64,000 bases of DNA, taken from positions 1,092,001 through 1,156,000 of the forward strand of contig NZ_AP018227.1 of assembly GCF_002368095.1 (NCBI RefSeq). Direction: 5' to 3'. Made by a program: the position numbers and the translations under genes. The DNA is from Calothrix parasitica NIES-267 (GTDB lineage Bacteria; Cyanobacteriota; Cyanobacteriia; Cyanobacteriales; Nostocaceae). The notes under the pieces are model-generated. The model did no database searches. It saw only the letters and a list, made by a program, of their open reading frames with translations, and was not told the origin of the DNA. This document shows, one piece after another, positions 16,677 to 26,036 of this stretch (the stretch's first letter is position 1; each line of letters begins with the position of its first letter).

Positions 16677-16798
16677 TGAGAGTTTCTAGTAGAGTGTAAC
16701 TGCTCAGAATTGCCAACGCACTCGGGCTGAGGTAATTCCAGAGATGGGGGTTCGCAACCCCCGATAATGTTGATGTCAAGCAACGAACAAACTCTCAG
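16677..16798 (+). ncRNA. Candidate structured RNA between the HPF-like gene and leuC
   Basis: A long-range inverted repeat CTGAGAGTTT (16677-16686) / AAACTCTCAG (16789-16798) closes a 122-nt domain. Inside is a strong GC hairpin, GGGGGTTCGCAACCCCC (about 16746-16762). The region begins six bases after the upstream stop and ends about 94 nt before leuC. This layout suits a small RNA, a 3' UTR element or a leuC leader. I cannot match it to a named family. Confidence 0.35.
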
Positions 16799-16891
16799 AA
16801 ATGATACCGATTAAAATTCTTCTCCTTCTCCTCATCTTTTACCAGATTTTTGATAACATCAACATACCCGTTTCTTAACAGAAAAATTGAG

Positions 16892-18301
16892 ATGAGCAAA
16901 GGCACGTTATTTGATAAAGTTTGGGATTTACATACAGTTGGGACTCTTGCTTCTGGGCAGACGCAACTATTTATCGGACTGCACCTAATTCATGAAGTAA
17001 CAAGTCCTCAAGCCTTTGCTATGCTTAGGGAACGGGGTTTAAAAGTATTGTTCCCGCAGCGCACGGTGGCAACTGTTGACCATATTGTACCTACTGAGAA
17101 TCAAGCCCGTCCTTTTGTCGATACTTTGGCAGAAGAAATGATGCAAGCGCTTGAAACAAATTGTCAAGAAAATGGCATAACTTTTTACAACATTGGTACG
17201 GGAAATCAAGGAATTGTTCACGTAATTGCTCCCGAACAAGGACTTACCCAACCGGGAATGACCATTGCTTGTGGTGATAGTCACACTTCAACTCACGGTG
17301 CTTTTGGTGCGATCGCCTTTGGGATTGGTACTTCTCAAGTGCGGGATGTGTTAGCTTCGCAAACCCTTGCCCTATCTAAGTTAAAAGTCCGTAAAATCGA
17401 AGTCAACGGTACTCTAAAACCGGGTGTTTACGCTAAAGATGTAGTTTTACACATTATCCGTACACTTGGAGTGAAAGGTGGTGTCGGATATGCTTATGAA
17501 TACGCAGGTACAACCTTTGAACAAATGAATATGGAAGAACGGATGACCGCTTGCAACATGTCCATCGAAGGTGGTGCGAGATGCGGTTACGTTAATCCCG
17601 ATAAAGTTACTTATGAATACCTCAAAGGTAAAGACTTTGCACCCAAAGGAGAAGATTGGGACAAAGCCGTTGCTTGGTGGGAATCCATCCGTAGTGATGC
17701 GGATGCAGAATATGATGATGTCGTAGTCTTTGATGCCGCAGATATTCCGCCTACCGTTACTTGGGGAATCACCCCCGGACAAGGTATAGGAATTAATCAA
17801 GCCGTACCAAAACCTGAAGAATTACCTTCAGAAGACCGAGTTATAGCCGAAGAAGCATATAGCTACATGGATTTAGCACCCGGTAATCCCATCGAAGGTA
17901 CTAAGATAGACGTTTGCTTTATTGGTAGCTGCACCAACGGAAGAATCAGCGACCTCCGCGAAGCCGCGAAAATCGCGAAAGGAAATCATGTAGCAAAAGG
18001 AATCAAAGCCTTTGTGGTTCCAGGTTCCGAAAGAGTTAAAAAAGAAGCCGAAGCAGAAGGTTTAGATAAAATTTTTGAAGCAGCGGGATTTGAATGGAGA
18101 GAACCCGGATGTTCCATGTGCTTAGCAATGAACCCCGATAAATTGCAGGGAAGACAAATCAGCGCTTCCTCCTCCAACCGCAACTTTAAAGGAAGACAAG
18201 GTTCTGCTTCCGGACGTACATTATTAATGAGTCCCGCTATGGTCGCTGCTGCTGCGATTAAAGGTACCGTTGCAGACGTGAGAGAGTTGATAAAGAGTTA
18301 G
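16892..18301 (+). CDS. leuC: 3-isopropylmalate dehydratase large subunit
   Basis: LeuC catalyses the isomerisation of 2- to 3-isopropylmalate in leucine synthesis, as a heterodimer with LeuD and with a [4Fe-4S] cluster. Family blocks are clear: [17 protein letters not shown] at the start, [40 protein letters not shown], and the cluster cysteines in [18 protein letters not shown] and [13 protein letters not shown]. The full length (about 469 residues) is typical. I start at the ATG at 16892; an in-frame TTG 42 nt upstream adds non-conserved residues. leuD follows 128 nt downstream on the same strand, so the two are likely co-transcribed through a heptamer-repeat spacer. Confidence 0.97.
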   Translation: MSKGTLFDKVWDLHTVGTLASGQTQLFIGLHLIHEVTSPQAFAMLRERGLKVLFPQRTVATVDHIVPTENQARPFVDTLAEEMMQALETNCQENGITFYNIGTGNQGIVHVIAPEQGLTQPGMTIACGDSHTSTHGAFGAIAFGIGTSQVRDVLASQTLALSKLKVRKIEVNGTLKPGVYAKDVVLHIIRTLGVKGGVGYAYEYAGTTFEQMNMEERMTACNMSIEGGARCGYVNPDKVTYEYLKGKDFAPKGEDWDKAVAWWESIRSDADAEYDDVVVFDAADIPPTVTWGITPGQGIGINQAVPKPEELPSEDRVIAEEAYSYMDLAPGNPIEGTKIDVCFIGSCTNGRISDLREAAKIAKGNHVAKGIKAFVVPGSERVKKEAEAEGLDKIFEAAGFEWREPGCSMCLAMNPDKLQGRQISASSSNRNFKGRQGSASGRTLLMSPAMVAAAAIKGTVADVRELIKS

Positions 18302-18429
18302 GAGTTAGGAGTTAGGAGTTAGGAATTAAAAGTTTCCTCCCATCTCTCCTTCTCTCCCCCCTCTTCCCCATCTTCCCACTCTTCCCCCTCCCAATTCCCA
18401 ATTCCCAATTCCCAATCCCCAAAATTAAT
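18302..18429. repeat. Heptamer tandem repeats in the leuC-leuD spacer
   Basis: GTTAGGA units (18299-18325) are followed by a pyrimidine-rich stretch and CCCAATT units (about 18391-18418). The leuCD spacer is almost entirely this repeat type and has no visible terminator. Confidence 0.8.
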
Positions 18430-19026
18430 ATGAGTGTAGTTAAAACAGTTTCCGGAAATGGTATTCCTTTAGTCGGTAACGACATTGATACAGATAGAAT
18501 AATTCCAGCACGGTTTTTACGTTGCGTTACCTTCGATGGTTTGGGAGAACATGCTTTTGCAGATGATAGAAAAGGACTTGAAGGTAAACATTCCTTCGAC
18601 CAACCCCAGTATCAAAATGCAAGTATCTTAGTAGTAAATCGTAATTTCGGCTGTGGTTCATCCAGAGAACATGCACCCCAAGCGCTTGCTAAATGGGGAA
18701 TTAAAGCTGTTGTTGGTGAAAGTTTTGCCGAAATATTTTTTGGTAATTGTGTAGCGATAGGTGTTCCTTGCGTTACCGCTGATTCCGAGACGGTTCAAAA
18801 ATTGCAAAAGACTTTAACAGATAATCCTCAAGCCAATATCACTGTTGATTTGGAAGCAATGAAAGTTGAATGCGGTGATTTTTCAGCATCGGTAAATATG
18901 GTTGAAGGTGCAAAAAACATGTTTGTTTCTGGTACTTGGGATGCTTGCGGACAATTGGTAAGTAATGCAGAAAAAGTTAAGGAAACTGCTGCTAAGTTAC
19001 CTTATGTTAGTTGGAATGCAGCTTAA
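18430..19026 (+). CDS. leuD: 3-isopropylmalate dehydratase small subunit
   Basis: LeuD is the swivelling-domain partner of LeuC. The protein (198 residues, usual size) shows the substrate-recognition segments [31 protein letters not shown] and [22 protein letters not shown], all hallmark aconitase swivel motifs. It starts at an ATG. It lies 128 nt downstream of leuC on the same strand and is followed by a strong terminator at 19064-19100, so it ends the leuCD unit. Confidence 0.97.
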   Translation: MSVVKTVSGNGIPLVGNDIDTDRIIPARFLRCVTFDGLGEHAFADDRKGLEGKHSFDQPQYQNASILVVNRNFGCGSSREHAPQALAKWGIKAVVGESFAEIFFGNCVAIGVPCVTADSETVQKLQKTLTDNPQANITVDLEAMKVECGDFSASVNMVEGAKNMFVSGTWDACGQLVSNAEKVKETAAKLPYVSWNAA

Positions 19027-19063
19027 TTAGTAGTACTATCCCAATCTTGAGGTGAGAATTAAA

Positions 19064-19100
19064 AAAAAGCCCGGTTTTTTTTGAATAAACCGGGCTTTTT
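19064..19100 (+). terminator. Rho-independent terminator after leuD
   Basis: The stem AAAAAGCCCGGTTT / AAACCGGGCTTTTT with a short loop ends in a T run, 38 nt after the leuD stop. It is symmetrical enough to act on both strands. Confidence 0.85.
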
Positions 19101-19350
19101 CGTGTTTGAATATTTTTACTATTTATATTTTTTGAACGCAAAGTAGCGCAAAGGAAAACGCAGAGAGTCGCAGAGTTTTTCATGTTTATAAGTTAAATCA
19201 TGATGATGCTGAATTAAGAGATTTTAAGGGTAAATCCTGATGAGTTAATTAAGAAGTACCTGTTATAGTAAAAAGAATATTCGATTTATAATTGATTGTT
19301 TTTAGTCTTTAAAAGCAGTTATTTTTTAAATATATAAATATAAAATTCAA
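19101..19350. other. Intergenic DNA with a dispersed cyanobacterial repeat
   Basis: At about 19134-19175 lies AACGCAAAGTAGCGCAAAG followed by CGCAGAGAGTCGCAGAG, a repeat type widespread in Nostocales intergenic DNA. The rest is AT-rich leader of the first GNAT-like gene. Confidence 0.5.
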
Positions 19351-19953
19351 ATGTCTACCAATAATAAATTACCGCTCGGCTATACCATTCGTGTAGCTCG
19401 TAGTTCTGATATATTCAAAATTAATATTTTAATGACTGAAGAAGCATTAAAAGGGGGAATTAAAATATTAATTATAATTTCGTTTTTTCTATGTACATTT
19501 ATGTTTTGTGTAGGGGTTTGGGATATTCCTTCAATAATTATATTTTTAACTTCGACACTATTAATATTTAGCGCTACATCTTTTATTTTATACATTATAA
19601 ATTATTTAATTTGGAATCAAATTCTCAACAAGAGAGAATGTTTAATTATTTGTTTCAAAAATCAAGCTTGCGGATTTATAATTGCATCAATATATCATGA
19701 TTTCTCATATATTAGATTATTATTTATTGGTAGTAGCTACCGTAGAAAAGGTCTAGCGAGATGTTTAATGCAGAACGCTTTTAATCATTTAAGATATCCA
19801 ATTTATTTAATAAGCATGCCAAAAAAATATTTGTTTGAATTCTATACCAGTTTAGGATTTATTTTTATCAAAAAGAATCAATTACCTAAAGAATTGAAGA
19901 AGCATACGAGTAACATTGTAAGAATATTTCCTATGGTTGTGGAAGAAAGATAA
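19351..19953 (+). CDS. Membrane GNAT-like N-acetyltransferase, paralogue 1
   Basis: This 200-residue protein begins with a GNAT-like strand (LGYTIRVARSSDI). It then carries two strong hydrophobic helices (about 37-56 and 61-86) and continues with the rest of a GNAT fold: CGFIIASIYHDFSYIRLLFIGSSYRRKGLARCLMQNA. The acetyl-CoA motif A is RRKGLA at 131-136. A late block, YLISMPKKYLFEFYTSLGF, matches the C-terminal GNAT strand and helix. The family normally has no membrane helices at this position, so this is a GNAT with a helical-hairpin insertion. The next gene encodes a paralogue with the same first ten residues. Substrate is unknown. The gene is very AT-rich. Confidence 0.7.
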   Translation: MSTNNKLPLGYTIRVARSSDIFKINILMTEEALKGGIKILIIISFFLCTFMFCVGVWDIPSIIIFLTSTLLIFSATSFILYIINYLIWNQILNKRECLIICFKNQACGFIIASIYHDFSYIRLLFIGSSYRRKGLARCLMQNAFNHLRYPIYLISMPKKYLFEFYTSLGFIFIKKNQLPKELKKHTSNIVRIFPMVVEER

Positions 19954-19980
19954 TAGGGCTAATTAAAAATCACCAACTCC

Positions 19981-20083
19981 TATAGCAATTCTACATCAGT
20001 CGTGAGAAAGATAAGTGTCAGAAACCTGGTTTTTCAGAAAAACCGGGTTTCTCAAATCTCACAAATGATTTAGGAATGCCATA
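19981..20083. mobile_element. 103-bp MITE, TATAGCA family, copy 1
   Basis: Termini TATAGCAATTCTA and TAGGAATGCCATA are imperfect inverted repeats. The inner arms CGTGAGA and TCTCACA surround a strong core hairpin, AACCTGGTTTTT with AAAACCGGGTTTC. A second copy of identical length lies at 36448-36550, and a shorter relative lies at 35253-35326. The core hairpin could also terminate transcription between the two GNAT genes. Confidence 0.75.
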
Positions 20084-20115
20084 ACACCAATTTTTAGTCA
20101 TTTTAAATAATATAT

Positions 20116-20730
20116 ATGTCTACCAATAATAAATTACCGTTAGGCTATACCATTCGTGTAGCTCACCATTCTGATATATCAAGAATTCTCTGTTTCTATA
20201 CTCAGGAAATATATAAAAAACGAACTACGAGATTAACGATAATTTACTTTTTTTTACTTACTACTATTCCATACGTTTTACTAGTTTTATATACTCGCTC
20301 ATATTTAACAGCTAGTATTTCAATATTATTTAGTGCTGTTTTAAATTCAATATCATACATTTTAATTTACTCATATTGGAATAAAGCTATTACTAATAGA
20401 GACTGTTTAATCATTTTTAATAAATCCAAAATATGTGCAATTATGGTGGCAACTAGTTATAATAATTATTCATACATAAAAGAAGTTTTTGTTGCTAGTT
20501 GCTATCGCAGGAAAGGCTTAGCAACTTATTTAATGCAGACAGCTTTGGACAAATTGAATTATCCAATTTATTTATTAAGTATATCAAAAAAACATCTGTT
20601 TGATTTTTATAAAAGTTTAGGTTTTATATTTGCTGATAGTAATAAACTACCTGCTGAAATAAAAAGTGATTTGGATATGTATAATCAAACAATTAAACTC
20701 CGACCGATGATTATGACAAGTCAGTTATAA
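20116..20730 (+). CDS. Membrane GNAT-like N-acetyltransferase, paralogue 2
   Basis: This is a 204-residue paralogue of the protein at 19351. It has the same N-terminal MSTNNKLPLGYTIRVA, two hydrophobic helices at about 42-61 and 65-88, then CAIMVATSYNNYSYIKEVFVASCYRRKGLATYLMQTA with motif A RRKGLA, and YLLSISKKHLFDFYKSLGF. The N-terminal codons are nearly identical between the two genes, while the membrane segments have diverged strongly. This points to a tandem duplication followed by divergence of the hydrophobic part. A MITE lies in the 160-nt spacer. Function is unknown; acetylation of a membrane-associated substrate is a guess. Confidence 0.7.
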   Translation: MSTNNKLPLGYTIRVAHHSDISRILCFYTQEIYKKRTTRLTIIYFFLLTTIPYVLLVLYTRSYLTASISILFSAVLNSISYILIYSYWNKAITNRDCLIIFNKSKICAIMVATSYNNYSYIKEVFVASCYRRKGLATYLMQTALDKLNYPIYLLSISKKHLFDFYKSLGFIFADSNKLPAEIKSDLDMYNQTIKLRPMIMTSQL

Positions 20731-20819
20731 TTATGTAAATAAGAATATGGGTTAAAGCGTAGTTTACCAATATTTTGAAAAAGTTCTAATTAAACAAGGC
20801 ATTTTAATTTTACAATTAC

Positions 20820-20924
20820 CAATGCTCTGTCCTGAAAAGTTTCTCTTGGGGGAAACCAACGTTGCTCTACTTGGGGAGACCCCAAGACCGCACTTTCCCC
20901 AATCCCCAAATCCCTAATTTAACA
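20820..20924. repeat. Dispersed GGGGAAACC...CCCCAAGACCG repeat before the Uma2 gene
   Basis: The segment ACCAATGCTCTGTCCTGAAA, then CTCTTGGGGGAAACC, then GGGGAGACCCCAAGACCGCA is mirrored upstream of the ABC ATPase gene at about 48140-48240 (CTCTTGGGGAAACC ... GGCTCCCCAAGACCGTA). Both copies end within about 30 nt of a start codon. Confidence 0.55.
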
Positions 20925-21650
20925 ATGATTTCAATCCCTCAATCCGAACCACCTCTTCCTCCGAAAGAAATTCTCCCCACAATGTATGATTTACCTAGTG
21001 AGAAAGATGATTTTCACTTTTTACAACGTTTATTGTTGTTTTTAACATTTCTTCCCGTAAATTGGAATCAAGAACAAGTTTATAGCGCTGCCGACCTCAA
21101 CTTATATTATGATGTCCGACATCCTCAGTGGTACAAGCGTCCCGATTGGTTTGGTGTGGTTGGTGTACCAAAGCTGTATGAAGAACGCGATTTACGTTTG
21201 AGTTATGTAACTTGGCAGGAGGGTGTAAATCCTTTTGTTGTCGTAGAATTGTTATCTCCCGGTACTGAAGAAGAAGATTTAGGAGAGACGGAAAGTCAAA
21301 GGAATAAACCACCTACACAGTGGAAAGTTTACGAACAAATTTTACGAATTCCTTATTACATCGTATTCAGTCGCTACACCAATGAAATACAAGCTTTTCA
21401 TTTAGTTGGTGGACGTTATCAAGCGGTAGATATTACTCAAGGAACTGTACCGATACCGGAATTAGGATTGAGTTTGGGATTGTGGGAGGGTTCGTTTCGC
21501 AATATCAATCGATTGTGGCTGCGATGGTTTACTTTGGAAGGGGGATTAATTCAAGTACCTGAAGAACAAGCGGAAGCAGCACAAAGAAAGATTGATAAAT
21601 TAGCCGAAAAATTGCGTGAGTTGGGGGTTAATCCCGATGAGTTGGATTAG
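20925..21650 (+). CDS. Uma2 family (DUF820) restriction-like nuclease
   Basis: This is a PD-(D/E)XK fold protein of the Uma2/DUF820 group, which is greatly expanded in cyanobacteria. Signature pieces are VYSAADLNLYYD, RPDWFGVVGVP, FVVVELLSPGTEEEDLGE (catalytic E) and WKVYEQILRIPYYIVFSRY (the lysine and following helix). The C-terminus has a charged helix, EEQAEAAQRKIDKLAEKLRELG, often seen in this family. I start at the ATG at 20925; an in-frame start at 20862 lies inside a dispersed repeat and is unlikely. The product is about 241 residues. The biological role of the family is unknown, and nuclease activity is inferred from the fold. Confidence 0.82.
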   Translation: MISIPQSEPPLPPKEILPTMYDLPSEKDDFHFLQRLLLFLTFLPVNWNQEQVYSAADLNLYYDVRHPQWYKRPDWFGVVGVPKLYEERDLRLSYVTWQEGVNPFVVVELLSPGTEEEDLGETESQRNKPPTQWKVYEQILRIPYYIVFSRYTNEIQAFHLVGGRYQAVDITQGTVPIPELGLSLGLWEGSFRNINRLWLRWFTLEGGLIQVPEEQAEAAQRKIDKLAEKLRELGVNPDELD

Positions 21651-21667
21651 TTATTGCTTGTTCTCTA

Positions 21668-23647
21668 TCAGGAATATAAATTTACTATCGCATTCTCGTA
21701 GCGCTCCATCACCACATTACGACGAACTTTCAATGTTTGAGTTAATAAACCATTTTCGATGGTAAAAGGTTCGGGGATTAATTCAAAAACAATAATTTCA
21801 TCATCCCGACGATATCCAGGACGATTACGAACTTCCCGATTTAATTCTTCTCGGAATAGGTCGCGAATTATTTGATTGTTCAAATTAGCATTGATATCGG
21901 AATTAGCAATAGATGAACTTTGATTTAACACCCACGCTTCTAAAGCTTCAAAATTGGGAACAATTAAAGCACCTAATGATTTTTTATCCTGTCCCACAAT
22001 CATAATTTGGTCGATAAAATCACTTCGCAGACAAGCACTTTCGATTGGTTGCGGTTCGATATTTTCTCCGTTTGTCAGGACAATCGTATCTTTTACTCTA
22101 CCTGTTATTACTATTTGATTTTCTGTGGTTAACCAGCCAATATCACCCGTATTAAACCATCCTTCGGAATCAATGGCTTTTCGAGTAGCTTCGGGATTTA
22201 AATAATACCCCTGCATTAACTGTTCTCCCCTAGCCATTAATAAACCTTTTGCATTATTAGGTAGGGTTTGTCCGGTTTCTAAATCCACAATTTTGATTTC
22301 GGTTCCAGGAATCGGTTTACCCGAACTACCTCGCAAATTTCGGTAATATCGACGTGCGGAAAGTACGGGAGATGTTTCTGTAAGTCCGTAACCAACTAAT
22401 ATTTCAATCCCCGCTATTTCAAAAAAATCTTCTAAATGTTTTGCAAGAGAACCACCACCACATATTAATTGCTTTACATTACCTCCTGTTGCCTGTTGAA
22501 TCTTTTTATAGACAATATTTTCTCCCAGAAACTGTAACGGTGCTAGTAATATAGTTGTTTTCCAAGCATTAATAATTTCAGATGAAGTGGGATTTAAATT
22601 TTCTAAATCTAGCTTTTTCCAAGTACGGACAGCTTTGGTATATCTCCCACTTACTTTGAGGAAATTATTAATTAATTTTTGCATTCGTGGTGATTTATCG
22701 CGGAATGATTTCTGAATTCCTTCATAAATTGATTCCCAAAGTCGGGGAACTCCGATAACATAGTGGGGTTTGTATTGCTGCAAATCTTGTTTGAGATAAC
22801 GACGATTTGTATAAACTTGGGTACATCCCTGAGAAAGCGTATAATACTCTCCCGCTCGCCCAAAACTATGCCAAGTAGGTAATATACTCAGGGTTTTATC
22901 ACCAACACTGGGTTGAATAATTGCAGTTATAGTACTAATTTGGTGAATAAAATTACTGTGGCTGAGCATCACACCTTTAGGCTTTCCAGTAGTTCCAGAT
23001 GTGTAAATTAAGGTAGCTAATTTCTGCGGGTTGCTCTCTACGGACTGGAATTTAAAATTAGTTGCTAGTTGAATTAATTGGGAAAAATTAATTATTCTTA
23101 TATCTGTTTGGCTATCTTGAATATTTTTATTTTCGTTCGGTTCTTCGTCAAATAATAAAACTATCCACTGCAATGATATTTTTGAGGACTTGTTGTATAT
23201 TTCCGGCGCAAGTTTATTCAGAGTTTTGATATTTTCTACGACTAAACCAATACTGCCACTATGTTCCAAAATATATAACAATTCTTCTCTATCTGCCGAT
23301 GAAGAACGTACTGCATTTGCCGCACCAGCCATGATGATTCCTTGGTCTGCTATCATCCAACGATGACTATTATCGGCAAATAAAGCAACTCTTGGGGGTA
23401 TATTTTCCTCGGCATTTTGAGGTATACCCAAAGCTTGAATGGCCGCCGCAAATTGTTGGATTTGATAGTGCAGTTGCGAGTAAGTTAGAGTCGTAGATGG
23501 TTTACTATGGGGGTCAATTAAGGCAGTAGCATCACCAAATTTATTCGCAGCTATTTCCCATATTTCCGATAATGATTTTATCTCGCTGTAATCAACCAAA
23601 CCTGTCATTTGATATTGTTCTATGGCCGAAAAATTATATTTACTCAT
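21668..23647 (-). CDS. AMP-dependent long-chain acyl-CoA synthetase (FadD/AAS-like)
   Basis: This 659-residue ANL-superfamily enzyme has the P-loop motif TLIYTSGTTGKPKGVMLSH (about 210-228), the A5 block VGYGLTETSPV, GWFNTGDIGWL (A7) and ITGRVKDTIVLTNGENIEP (A8). The size and the long insert before A5 fit long-chain acyl-CoA/acyl-ACP synthetases, which in cyanobacteria recycle free fatty acids. It starts at an ATG. It converges with the Uma2 gene, with 17 nt between the stops. Acyl-ACP versus acyl-CoA preference cannot be decided from these motifs. Confidence 0.88.
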   Translation of the reverse strand: MSKYNFSAIEQYQMTGLVDYSEIKSLSEIWEIAANKFGDATALIDPHSKPSTTLTYSQLHYQIQQFAAAIQALGIPQNAEENIPPRVALFADNSHRWMIADQGIIMAGAANAVRSSSADREELLYILEHSGSIGLVVENIKTLNKLAPEIYNKSSKISLQWIVLLFDEEPNENKNIQDSQTDIRIINFSQLIQLATNFKFQSVESNPQKLATLIYTSGTTGKPKGVMLSHSNFIHQISTITAIIQPSVGDKTLSILPTWHSFGRAGEYYTLSQGCTQVYTNRRYLKQDLQQYKPHYVIGVPRLWESIYEGIQKSFRDKSPRMQKLINNFLKVSGRYTKAVRTWKKLDLENLNPTSSEIINAWKTTILLAPLQFLGENIVYKKIQQATGGNVKQLICGGGSLAKHLEDFFEIAGIEILVGYGLTETSPVLSARRYYRNLRGSSGKPIPGTEIKIVDLETGQTLPNNAKGLLMARGEQLMQGYYLNPEATRKAIDSEGWFNTGDIGWLTTENQIVITGRVKDTIVLTNGENIEPQPIESACLRSDFIDQIMIVGQDKKSLGALIVPNFEALEAWVLNQSSSIANSDINANLNNQIIRDLFREELNREVRNRPGYRRDDEIIVFELIPEPFTIENGLLTQTLKVRRNVVMERYENAIVNLYS

Positions 23648-24339
23648 CTTGTTTTAGATACAAATAAAGGTAATATTTAAATAATTTTCGGCGTTGCTGA
23701 TTAAAAGTATGATTTGCCCCCAACCCCAATTATGGGGGAGAAATGTAATTTAAAGTCCTCCAATATTAGGGGATTTAAGGGGCTGACTCTCACGAGTAAA
23801 AATAAATTCATACCTCAATATACCTAACCCCATGCTGTGCGCTTCAGCAACGCCTAATTTCTATCTATTTTTCTATTTTTGCATGCTTATATAGTCAAAT
23901 TTTAATTTGTAGTCCCGGAAAATATTCAAAATGCACGGAATAAGCTATCAATAATTAATACAGGTTTATTAATTATTCGCTCTACGCAAAAGCATGTTTA
24001 ATTTTATACTTTTGTACTAAATTGAATATTAAAAATTTAACATTAATTATTGACTAAGAGAATATAAGATGCTTATCACATTATCTTTATCTTAATTTGC
24101 CTAATTTATTGTACTATTTATCTAATTATTTGATAATTATTTTCTTGGGTAGAGATATTTGAAAAGTAGCAATGTATATAGTTGATGGTAACTATAAGAA
24201 TTTCTATGAGATTTATAGAGCTACGTAAAAAGGGGCGTACTGATTGATTATTGTTTTCATGATGATTGCGTGGAAATATAATTTTAACTTTGCATTAATT
24301 AGTTTCAATTAATTTCAATTTAATTTTAGGTTGTCTATC
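23648..24339. other. 692-nt divergent intergenic region with a GGCGTTGCTGA MITE
   Basis: This lies between the divergent acyl-CoA synthetase and OFA-transporter genes. It holds the MITE at 23690-23855 and then about 480 nt of AT-rich DNA with no supported frame. It presumably contains both promoters. Confidence 0.5.
23690..23855. mobile_element. GGCGTTGCTGA-ended MITE, copy 1
   Basis: Inverted termini GGCGTTGCTGA and TCAGCAACGCC enclose AAGTATGATTTGCCCC..., CCCCAATTATGGGG and AAATTCATACCTCAAT. The same termini and internal blocks recur at 40649-40758 and 41022-41166. Confidence 0.7.
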
Positions 24340-25731
24340 ATGGATAAGATTAAATACTTTGATTTTCCCAAAAATGAAAAATTATTTGGACTTAAACCTG
24401 AAGCAGGAAGGTGGCTTTTTATTCCTCTTGGTTTGATTGTTTTACTATGTTTGGGAACGGTTTATTCCTGGAGTATTTTTAGTACTCCTTTTGAAACTGC
24501 ACTACAAGCAAAACCGGGAACAATCCTACTACCTTTTATGGTGTTGGGGATAATGTTTACCTTAGTAATGCCGATTAGTGGATTATATATTTATCGATTG
24601 AGTCCCCGGATTATGACCGCGACTGGTGGGATTATTGTAGGAATTGGTTATTTTCTTTCGAGTATTGCTCCAAATTTACCTTTTCTAATTATTAGTTATG
24701 GTCTAGTTGCGGGAATTGGAGTTGGTATTGTTTATGGTGTTCCCCTTGCGGTTGCAGCTCGCTGGTTTCCCGAACGTAAGGGTTTTGCTGTGGGTCTGAC
24801 GGTTGTTGGTTTTGGGCTTTCACCTTTGGTAACTGCTCCTCTAGCAATTAATTTAATCAAAGCCTTTGGAATTAGAAATACCTTCGTGATTTTAGGTATT
24901 GCATTTACATTTATCATATTGGCGATCGCACAAGTTTTAAAAATGCCTCCCCAGCGTTGGGTACCTGATGGCTATAATCCCGAAACAACTATTCCCAATC
25001 AGATTCAGGGTAATTCTCAAAATAATCCCATCAAGTTACCAGCCGATTTACCAATGGTACAAACCCAATCATTTTATGGGTTATGGATTTGTTATAGTGT
25101 CGGTACTTTTGTGGGACTTACAGCAATTGCGACCACAGCACAGGTAGGAAAAGAAATTGTCGGACTTCAACCAGAGCAATTAGGTTTTGCAGTTCCTCTC
25201 TTTGCAGCTTTTAATGGTATTGGTCGTCCTTTATTTGGTTGGTTAAATGACCGTTTAAAACCCAAATGGACCATTATTATTATCAATATATTGATTCTAG
25301 CCGCATCTGTAATTATGTGGAATACCAGCCAAGGACAATTAATTAATTTCCTTGTTGCTTATTCCATATTTTGGTTGTGCTTGGGTGCTTGGTTAGCTGT
25401 AGCTCCCGCAGCAACTTTATCATTTTTTGGATTAAATAATTATCCCAGTAATTATGGTTTGATGTTTACTTCCTTTGGTTTGGGTGGTTTAACAGGTATT
25501 TTTACGATTGCAGCCATCAAAGGAATCACCGGGAGTTACACACCATTTTTCTACGTTACGGCAATAATCGCTTGTATCGCCATCATTGCAGCAAGTTTAT
25601 TTCTCAACCGTCCCCACAAAACTGCAATAGCAGATTTTTTATTCAAATATTTCATTAGTCCCATTACTTCCCCGCTATTGTCCTTTGTAGAATTTTGGCT
25701 TGGTTCTGCAATCCCTAAAAAAAGCAATTAA
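24340..25731 (+). CDS. OFA-type major facilitator transporter (oxalate/formate antiporter family)
   Basis: This protein of about 463 residues has twelve hydrophobic segments and sequence features of the oxalate/formate antiporter family. These include FIPLGLIVLLCLGTVYSWSIF in TM1, GLVAGIGVGIVYGVPLAVAARWFPERKG (TM4-5 and the MFS loop) and LFAAFNGIGRPLFGWLNDRL in the second half. The start is the ATG at 24340; a TTG three codons upstream is less likely. OFA proteins exchange organic acids or transport monocarboxylates; the substrate here is unknown. The gene stands alone and is followed by a terminator at 25753-25790. Confidence 0.85.
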   Translation: MDKIKYFDFPKNEKLFGLKPEAGRWLFIPLGLIVLLCLGTVYSWSIFSTPFETALQAKPGTILLPFMVLGIMFTLVMPISGLYIYRLSPRIMTATGGIIVGIGYFLSSIAPNLPFLIISYGLVAGIGVGIVYGVPLAVAARWFPERKGFAVGLTVVGFGLSPLVTAPLAINLIKAFGIRNTFVILGIAFTFIILAIAQVLKMPPQRWVPDGYNPETTIPNQIQGNSQNNPIKLPADLPMVQTQSFYGLWICYSVGTFVGLTAIATTAQVGKEIVGLQPEQLGFAVPLFAAFNGIGRPLFGWLNDRLKPKWTIIIINILILAASVIMWNTSQGQLINFLVAYSIFWLCLGAWLAVAPAATLSFFGLNNYPSNYGLMFTSFGLGGLTGIFTIAAIKGITGSYTPFFYVTAIIACIAIIAASLFLNRPHKTAIADFLFKYFISPITSPLLSFVEFWLGSAIPKKSN

Positions 25732-25752
25732 AGAACAATATATATCAAGCAA

Positions 25753-25790
25753 AAATCGTGCTACCATTCAATGTCGTGGTAGCACGATTT
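25753..25790 (+). terminator. Terminator hairpin after the OFA transporter
   Basis: A perfect 14-bp stem AAATCGTGCTACCA / TGGTAGCACGATTT with a 10-nt loop lies 22 nt after the stop. The 3' T run is short, so it may be a bidirectional hairpin. Confidence 0.7.
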
Positions 25791-26036
25791 ATTATAGGCA
25801 GTTTAAGAGTAAGTAAATCAAAAATTAATTACCCTTGAAAGTTTATTGAATTGCAATTAATATTACCAGTATTTAAAGTATAATTCGTAATTTTATTTAC
25901 AGCATTTAGCATGTAAATTAAGTTCCTAGTTAAATACTAAAACTTTTATGCTACAAGCATCTGTGCCAGTGCAAATTGACTTCTTTAAAACGGAAAAATA
26001 TATATATTCGCGAACGGTCTGTAAAATTGGAGAGCG
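25791..26036. other. Leader region of the potassium channel gene
   Basis: This is AT-rich DNA without a supported frame. It ends with the ribosome site GGAGAGCG directly before the channel ATG. Confidence 0.4.

Noticed and set aside
18302-18429. Possible CRISPR-like array
   Set aside because: The repeats are 7-mers without spacers and belong to the heptamer type common in Nostocales.
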